Below the pieces are notes generated by a model, which worked only from the letters and a program-made list of their open reading frames with translations, was not told the origin of the DNA and did not search any database. A stretch of 5,273 nt of DNA from Deltaproteobacteria bacterium. GTDB lineage: Bacteria; Desulfobacterota; Desulfobacteria; Desulfobacterales; C00003060. The stretch is taken from contig JAFDGP010000189.1 of assembly GCA_019309245.1 (NCBI GenBank), forward strand, positions 1-5,273, in the 5' to 3' direction. This document shows, piece after piece, positions 1 through 3,667 of the stretch. The position numbers and the translations under genes are program-made. Position 1 is the stretch's first letter. Each line of letters opens with the position of its first letter.

Positions 1-666
1 GACTCGTTCGAGGCCGTTCAGCGGGTCCGGATAGACGCTTCGTCTTGCGTCAAGGATCTCGAGAAAAAAAGCGACATGATACGGGCGCAATTGGACGGGA
101 TGTTGAGAAACCCTCAGGTCATCAAGCGCGAATACCTCTCTGACGGGACGGTCCAGGCCCGTTTGGCGTTTAGCTTGACCGGAGGGCTTGCCCAGCTCGC
201 TTTGCCGCAATCGATTAAACCGGTACCACAAATCAAGACCTGCTCGCCGAGTACCGACGAATCAAAGCGGGCAGGTGGTGCCGCGGCCGCACCGTCTCGG
301 GCTTCTGTTTTTACGGGTCTGATTCTGGACGCCCGGGGACTCGACGGACTTCCTGCCCTGGTCCCGGTGGTGGTCACGGAAAGCGGTAACGAGATCTATG
401 GCCCTGCCGTGGTCAGTCGCGAGTATGCCGTGCAGCAAGGCATGGCAGTCTTTGTGGTGGACCTGGAAACAGCGAAAAGGAGTGCCAGAGTCACCAATCA
501 CCCGATGATCGTCAGGGGGCTGAGAACGCTCAAAGGCTCGGGATGTACCTTCGTGATCAGTGATGCGGACGGTGCCATGGTCCGTGGCGCCTCGGAAAGT
601 CTGTTGTTTCTGAAACAGTGTAAGGTCATCATCGTTCTGGATCCAATACGATCGGCGCCTGATTAA
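1..666 (+). CDS. LPP20/FlgP-like secreted envelope protein, 5'-truncated by the window edge
   Basis: The frame is open from base 1 to a TAA at 664-666, giving 221 visible residues. There is no ATG, GTG or TTG before base 76, and the residues before that Met fit the same fold, so the true start lies upstream. The first ~75 residues alternate strand and helix and include 'LSDGTVQARL' followed by 'LTGGLAQLALP', the pattern I associate with LPP20/FlgP-type envelope proteins (established family, recalled resemblance). A polar Ala/Ser/Pro/Gly linker follows at about 78-100. A second domain (about 102-216) begins 'FTGLILDARGL' and ends 'CKVIIVLD'; I recall this arrangement in deltaproteobacterial hypothetical proteins, and its function is unknown. 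The signal peptide or lipobox would be off the window. The gene is followed 38 bases later by a TPR lipoprotein and then a FlgT-like protein, which suggests one envelope complex. It could equally be a non-flagellar outer-membrane component. Coding status is very secure; the family is moderately so. Confidence 0.8.
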   Translation, partial: DSFEAVQRVRIDASSCVKDLEKKSDMIRAQLDGMLRNPQVIKREYLSDGTVQARLAFSLTGGLAQLALPQSIKPVPQIKTCSPSTDESKRAGGAAAAPSRASVFTGLILDARGLDGLPALVPVVVTESGNEIYGPAVVSREYAVQQGMAVFVVDLETAKRSARVTNHPMIVRGLRTLKGSGCTFVISDADGAMVRGASESLLFLKQCKVIIVLDPIRSAPD

Positions 667-693
667 TCCGTCCATAAAATGAAGATTTATAGT

Positions 694-699
694 AAGGAA
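694..699 (+). promoter_or_regulatory. Shine-Dalgarno AAGGAA supporting a TTG start at 705
   Basis: AAGGAA ends 5 bases before the TTG at 705. The only nearby in-frame alternative, ATG at 723, has no comparable purine-rich site at the right distance. This favours the TTG start for the TPR lipoprotein, although both starts leave a usable lipoprotein signal peptide. Confidence 0.55.
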
Positions 700-704
700 C
701 TTCT

Positions 705-1319
705 TTGAATCGACATGGTGACATGGAAGCCCTGTACCGCAAGGGTCTTTGGGCGCTGGCCGGCGCAATAATGGCGCTTTGGTCATTGGCCGCGTGTGCC
801 CCACGGACCGTAACGGTGGGGGTGGCCCTGGATACCCCTGAACACCATGTACTCAGCGGCATGAAGCTTTTGGACTCCGGCAGATATCAAGACGCACGAA
901 GCCAGTTCGAGCTTGCGATACAAAAGGCCCCATGGTTTACCAAGGCCTATGTTGGCAAGGGCCTGGTTGCCGGCTATCAGGGCAATTGCCGCAACGCCCG
1001 GCAAGCCATCGAAAAAGCCGCGACCATGGCAAAAACCGATGACGAAAAGGCCTTTGCCGCAATCGGGCTGATTCGACTGGCCCTGATCTGCCAGGACTCC
1101 GTGGAATCGGAGCCGCTCCAGGCGGCCAGGGCCGCATATGTACAAGCGCTCGCTGTGTTTCCCGATTCAGCGGAAGCCCATTACTATATGGCGGTGCTGT
1201 ATGAAAGTGCCGGGGACATCTTAAGGGCCAGGACGCTTTTCCAACGGGTCGTCGAAATCAATCAATCCCATGTTCTTGAGGCTAGAGATGCGCTGAGGCG
1301 TATCCAGGGTGAGGAATAA
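705..1319 (+). CDS. TPR-repeat outer-membrane or periplasmic lipoprotein
   Basis: The 204-residue protein starts with a charged stretch (YRKG), a hydrophobic segment at about 15-30 and the lipobox L28-A29-A30-C31, so it should be cleaved and lipidated at Cys31. The residue after Cys is Ala, not Asp, which favours outer-membrane sorting if Lol rules apply. The rest is helical. TPR-like units are visible at about 46-79 (GMKLLDSGRYQDARSQFELA), 80-109 (AYVGKGLVAGYQGNCRNARQ) and 156-189 (AEAHYYMAVLYESAGDILRA), with a degenerate unit around 138-155. Such proteins scaffold protein-protein contacts. The start is TTG at 705, with an ATG at 723 as alternative. It sits between an LPP20/FlgP-like gene and a FlgT-like gene, and its last codons contain the ribosome-binding site of the next gene, so translation of the two is probably coupled. 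By position it could play the part FlgO plays in Vibrio, but it is not a FlgO homologue by sequence; that is inference. Confidence 0.85.
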   Translation: MNRHGDMEALYRKGLWALAGAIMALWSLAACAPRTVTVGVALDTPEHHVLSGMKLLDSGRYQDARSQFELAIQKAPWFTKAYVGKGLVAGYQGNCRNARQAIEKAATMAKTDDEKAFAAIGLIRLALICQDSVESEPLQAARAAYVQALAVFPDSAEAHYYMAVLYESAGDILRARTLFQRVVEINQSHVLEARDALRRIQGEE

Positions 1320-1322
1320 ACC

Positions 1323-2582
1323 ATGATATATGGCAAACAGCACCTTGTTGCAGCCGTACTGGTGTTGGCGGGACTTTTCGGATACTGCCCATCGACACAG
1401 GGCCTTGAGGACCCAGCGGCGCACACTCTAGAGGTGATTGGAACCGGCATTATCGATCAGGGCAATGTAGCCAAGGCTCGCGATGAGGCCATTGAACAGG
1501 GGCTGTGGAATGCGGTTGAACAGAGCGTGCAAAAGTTGATTCAAACATCGTCGGTGGTCGGCTATTTTCAGTTGCTCAACGACCGGGTCTACAGCCAGCC
1601 AGAACTTTTTATTCAGGACTACCAGGTCTTGACGGAATCCAAATCCGGCCGATGCTACCGCGTCCTGGTCAAAGCTACGCTCTTGATGGACACGCTCAAG
1701 GACAAGCTCCGGGAAATCGGGGTCTTGATGTCGGAAGGGACGCTACCCGCGATCCTTTTCCTGGTATCGGAGCAAAACATCGGCCAGGCGGTTGCTATTG
1801 ACAGCTGGCGACAGGATCCTTCAATGAAGATTCCTCTTGCCGTTGAAGACGCTCTTGCCATCTATATGAAGGAAAAGGGTTTTACCGTCATCAACCCCGG
1901 TTCGGTACTCGCGGACCAGATCCCACCCAAAGCGCAGGCACCGACCTCGATGCCGGATGACGAAACGGCAATCAGGCTGGCAGGACAAACCGGAGCCGAC
2001 GTCGTGGTCGTGGGCGTGGGGACGGCCCAATACAGCGGAAACGTGTTGGGAACCGAGATGAGATCGGTTGAGGCCACGTTTTCCGCCCGTGCCCTGAAGG
2101 TGGAAAACGGCGCGTTGATCGGCACTGTTGAGGGTGCCGGCGCAGCTGTGCATGCAAACGAGATCGTTGCTGGGGCCCAGGCCCTTACCACTGCGGCGGC
2201 CAGGGCGGCTCAGGAACTGGTACGCCGCATCAAGGCATACTGGAACGGACAGACCGCGCAGAGCACTCTGGTTGAGCTGGTTATTGACGGAATCCGAGAA
2301 TATGTGGACTTCGTAAAATTTCGAAGGACCCTCAAAAACGACATTCACGGCATCAGGAACGTCTACCTACGGGCGATCAGGGCCGGGGAAGCCAAGATAG
2401 ACGTGGACTTCCAAGGTGATGCCCGGAGCCTAGCCGACGAATTGTTGTTCAAAGATTTCGGCGGCTTTGGAGTCAATATATTTGAGGTGGCCGACAAGAC
2501 GATCAAACTCGAACTCATCCCAAAATCACAGATACAACCATCCCTGCCACCCCCTCAGGAATCCAACGCCGAGTCCTGGTAG
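1323..2582 (+). CDS. FlgT-like secreted protein (flagellar assembly protein T N-terminal-type domain)
   Basis: This 419-residue protein has an N-terminal signal peptide: basic start (MIYGKQ), hydrophobic core about 8-21, and likely cleavage near STQG/LED at 27-28. The Cys22 context (FGYC) is not a lipobox. Residues about 35-125 ('LEVIGTGIIDQGNVAKARDE', a long helix, then 'YRVLVKATLL') follow the FlgT N-terminal pattern of strand, Ala-rich helix and strand. Residues about 140-305 form a second alpha/beta domain with 'AVEDALAIYMKEKGFTVINP' and 'TGADVVVVGVGTA', reminiscent of the FlgT middle/TolB-N type fold. Residues about 315-400 form a third small domain ending 'DKTIKLELIPK', followed by a Pro-rich, Trp-terminated tail. 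In Vibrio, FlgT builds the H ring around the flagellar motor, next to FlgO and FlgP. ATG 1323 is 3 bases after the upstream stop, with GAGGAA at 1311-1316 (6-base spacing). No flagellar genes are visible, so FlgT is a fold-level label, not a proven role. Confidence 0.8.
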   Translation: MIYGKQHLVAAVLVLAGLFGYCPSTQGLEDPAAHTLEVIGTGIIDQGNVAKARDEAIEQGLWNAVEQSVQKLIQTSSVVGYFQLLNDRVYSQPELFIQDYQVLTESKSGRCYRVLVKATLLMDTLKDKLREIGVLMSEGTLPAILFLVSEQNIGQAVAIDSWRQDPSMKIPLAVEDALAIYMKEKGFTVINPGSVLADQIPPKAQAPTSMPDDETAIRLAGQTGADVVVVGVGTAQYSGNVLGTEMRSVEATFSARALKVENGALIGTVEGAGAAVHANEIVAGAQALTTAAARAAQELVRRIKAYWNGQTAQSTLVELVIDGIREYVDFVKFRRTLKNDIHGIRNVYLRAIRAGEAKIDVDFQGDARSLADELLFKDFGGFGVNIFEVADKTIKLELIPKSQIQPSLPPPQESNAESW

Positions 2583-2597
2583 GGCCCTTTTCCGGAT

Positions 2598-2616
2598 CTA
2601 CTACGAAAAGTAGTAG
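2598..2616 (+). terminator. Short perfect hairpin between the FlgT-like gene and the phosphatidyltransferase gene
   Basis: CTACTAC (2598-2604) and GTAGTAG (2610-2616) form a 7-bp stem with a GAAAA loop, starting 16 bases after the upstream stop codon. No T-tract follows, so it is not a standard intrinsic terminator. It could protect the 3' end of the envelope mRNA, be a weak or Rho-assisted terminator, or only separate two cistrons of one transcript. Confidence 0.35.
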
Positions 2617-2639
2617 CTTAACGCCGGAGTTAACGCACT

Positions 2640-3197
2640 ATGACAGACAAACGCTCGATTCCTATAAACATTCCCAATACTCTGACCCTTCTCAGGATCT
2701 TGCTGACCCCGCTGTTTGCGATCTGCTTGATCAGGCGGTATCTGGAAGGGGCCCTGGTGGTCTTTGCAGTCGCAGCGGTAACAGACGGCCTGGACGGCCT
2801 GGTGGCCCGGGTATTTCGCCAGAAGACCACTCTAGGCGCATATCTGGACCCCATTGCCGACAAACTGCTCCTATCCACGGCCTTTATCACCCTGGCCATC
2901 CACGGTCTGATTGCGAGCTGGCTGACGGTCATCGTCATCACACGGGACGTGTTGATCCTTTTCGGGGTTGCGTTGCTGACAATCATGAATCGGCAGGTGG
3001 AGGCCAGGCCATCCATATTGAGCAAGATGACCACCGTGGCCCAACTGAGCGCGGTCTGCCTGGTATTGATCGGGTTCCGAGAACCGTTGCCCGCCGATAT
3101 CAAAGATCCTGTCTTTTGGCTTACAGCCGCGCTGACCACACTGTCAGGGTTACAGTACATCTACCGGGGGCTGAACATCCTCAACGAAGAAGGGTAA
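2640..3197 (+). CDS. CDP-alcohol phosphatidyltransferase (PgsA / CRLS1-type cardiolipin synthase family)
   Basis: This 185-residue integral inner-membrane enzyme transfers a phosphatidyl group from CDP-diacylglycerol to an alcohol. The full family motif is intact: D49, D52-G53, A56-R57, G66, D70 and D74, with exact spacing D-x2-DG-x2-AR-x8-G-x3-D-x3-D; the aspartates bind the divalent metal and catalyse. The N-terminal NIPNTLTLLR (10-19) is typical. Hydrophobic segments at about 18-32, 36-48, 78-98, 104-116, 133-147 and 155-178 suggest six membrane passes. Length matches PgsA. However, R102-D103 (PgsA usually has RE) and P124-S125-x2-S128-K129-x-T-T-x2-Q135 recall CRLS1-type cardiolipin synthases, so the acceptor could be phosphatidylglycerol rather than glycerol-3-phosphate. 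ATG 2640 is the only reasonable start, because an in-frame TAA lies at 2631-2633; GGAG at 2626-2629 is a weak, distant Shine-Dalgarno site. Family assignment is certain; the exact reaction is not. Confidence 0.93.
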   Translation: MTDKRSIPINIPNTLTLLRILLTPLFAICLIRRYLEGALVVFAVAAVTDGLDGLVARVFRQKTTLGAYLDPIADKLLLSTAFITLAIHGLIASWLTVIVITRDVLILFGVALLTIMNRQVEARPSILSKMTTVAQLSAVCLVLIGFREPLPADIKDPVFWLTAALTTLSGLQYIYRGLNILNEEG

Positions 3198-3277
3198 CGG
3201 CAAAGAACCCTGTAGAGTGCCGGTTGTTCATGCAACAAGAGCTTTGCACAACCTGCCGGTGTTAAAGCAAACATCAG

Positions 3278-3334
3278 TGCCCCCAGCAGGGCATAGCCCC
3301 TTTGAGGGGCCTAGGGGCCTTCCTCATACCCCTA
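3278..3334 (+). repeat. Three consecutive hairpins containing a tandem AGGGGCCT repeat (possible terminator region)
   Basis: This lies in the 215-base gene-free stretch between the phosphatidyltransferase stop and the tRNA. Stem 1 is TGCCC 3278-3282 with GGGCA 3289-3293. Stem 2 is GCCCCT 3296-3301 with AGGGGC 3305-3310 and a 3-base loop. Stem 3 is TAGGGG 3312-3317 with CCCCTA 3329-3334. The 8-mer AGGGGCCT occurs twice in perfect tandem (3305-3312 and 3313-3320), so either copy can pair with either flanking C4 block. No T-tract follows on either strand. The likeliest role is transcript ending or 3'-end protection upstream of the tRNA. Upstream of it, 3198-3277 shows only a weak GCTTT/AAAGC stem (3241-3245 with 3264-3268). 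Confidence 0.4.
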
Positions 3335-3371
3335 CTCTGCTGAAGTTGCTGATTGCAAACCGCCTTTTGGG

Positions 3372-3400
3372 TTGACACTTTCCCCCAGAGTTGTTACCCA
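3372..3400 (+). promoter_or_regulatory. Probable sigma70-type promoter of the tRNA-Val gene
   Basis: A consensus -35 box TTGACA (3372-3377) is followed after 17 bases by TACCCA (3395-3400), a poor -10 hexamer that keeps the leading TA. It is preceded by TG at 3392-3393, as in extended -10 promoters. Transcription would start near 3407, a few bases before the tRNA, as expected for a short tRNA leader. The -35 match and position are convincing; the -10 is weak. Confidence 0.5.
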
Positions 3401-3412
3401 AACAGCCACTGC

Positions 3413-3487
3413 AGGCATGTAGCTCAGGGGGAGAGCGCTACCCTGACACGGTAGAGGTCCCGGGTTCAAATCCCGGCGTGCCTACCA
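3413..3487 (+). tRNA. tRNA-Val (anticodon GAC), 3' CCA encoded
   Basis: All arms fold. The acceptor stem is AGGCATG 3413-3419 with CGTGCCT 3477-3483 (one T-G pair), discriminator A3484 and encoded CCA 3485-3487. T8-A9 are followed by the D stem GCTC 3422-3425 / GAGC 3433-3436. The anticodon stem is CTACC 3438-3442 / GGTAG 3450-3454 around the 7-base loop CTGACAC, with U33 and anticodon GAC at 3445-3447, reading GUC and GUU valine codons. The variable loop AGGTC (3455-3459) is followed by the T stem CCGGG 3460-3464 / CCCGG 3472-3476 and the loop TTCAAAT. The gene is a singleton with its own probable promoter just upstream. An open reading frame running through this region in the + direction is a by-product and not a gene. 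Confidence 0.97.
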
Positions 3488-3568
3488 CCCATCAAACTCG
3501 GCTAAGGGGGCTTGATGATTCCCGGTTTCCGGCGGCCCCGTGTGCTCTCCAAGCCAAACGCGTGGTCC

Positions 3569-3625
3569 GCACCGCGCCGGTGCTAACAATCCGTATTCCA
3601 ACAGCGGCACCGACGGGACGCACCG
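3569..3625 (+). repeat. GCACCG / CGGTGC alternative-pairing segment in the leader between tRNA-Val and the oxidoreductase
   Basis: GCACCG occurs at 3569-3574, 3607-3612 and 3620-3625, and its complement CGGTGC once at 3578-3583. The first copy makes a compact 6-bp hairpin with a CGC loop; the second or third would make longer, mutually exclusive hairpins. The compact form could end the tRNA transcript, but no T-tract follows. The rest of the 180-base gap (3488-3667) shows no convincing promoter or open frame of its own. Confidence 0.35.
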
Positions 3626-3630
3626 AAACC

Positions 3631-3650
3631 CAGGGTCCTGTAACACCCTG
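3631..3650 (+). promoter_or_regulatory. Perfect inverted repeat CAGGGT-N8-ACCCTG, candidate operator upstream of the oxidoreductase gene
   Basis: The 6-base half-sites are CAGGGT 3631-3636 and ACCCTG 3645-3650, spanning 20 bp. The repeat ends 6 bases before the Shine-Dalgarno site and 17 bases before the start codon of the oxidoreductase. The spacer carries TGTAAC (3639-3644), a 4/6 match to a -10 box but without a matching -35. Its size suits a dimeric regulator (for example TetR- or MarR-like) or a leader hairpin. No regulator gene is visible in the window. Confidence 0.35.
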
Positions 3651-3656
3651 ATCCAT

Positions 3657-3661
3657 GGAGG
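3657..3661 (+). promoter_or_regulatory. Shine-Dalgarno GGAGG fixing the oxidoreductase start at 3668
   Basis: GGAGG is a consensus site 6 bases upstream of ATG 3668. This chooses 3668 over the in-frame ATG at 3734, which would delete the conserved OYE N-terminus (LFTP...LKNRI). Confidence 0.8.
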
Positions 3662-3667
3662 CTGTCC

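Noticed and set aside
688..693. TATAGT resembling a -10 box before the TPR lipoprotein gene
   Set aside because: It abuts the Shine-Dalgarno site and lies only 11 bases before the start codon, with no -35 box at the right distance.
262..804. 180-codon open frame on the - strand overlapping the first gene
   Set aside because: It is antisense to a frame with clear domain pattern, crosses the intergenic gap, has no recognisable motif and no supported start.
1821..2348. 175-codon open frame on the - strand inside the FlgT-like gene
   Set aside because: His/Cys/Arg-rich shadow composition and fully nested in a well-supported secreted protein gene.
2630..3160. 176-codon open frame on the - strand over the phosphatidyltransferase
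   Set aside because: The + strand has the complete CDP-alcohol phosphatidyltransferase motif; the - strand product is Ser/Thr/Arg-rich without structure.
3198..3277. Possible riboswitch or small RNA gene
   Set aside because: Only weak short stems (GCTTT/AAAGC and TTGTT/AACAA); no recognised riboswitch core.
3470..3487. 3' end of tRNA-Val as an integration (att) site
   Set aside because: I saw no second copy of the tRNA 3' end and no integrase gene within the window, and the downstream gene looks like ordinary metabolism.
3391..3651. 86-codon + strand open frame across the tRNA
   Set aside because: It translates the tRNA gene itself and shows no protein-like pattern; its start lies in the promoter region.
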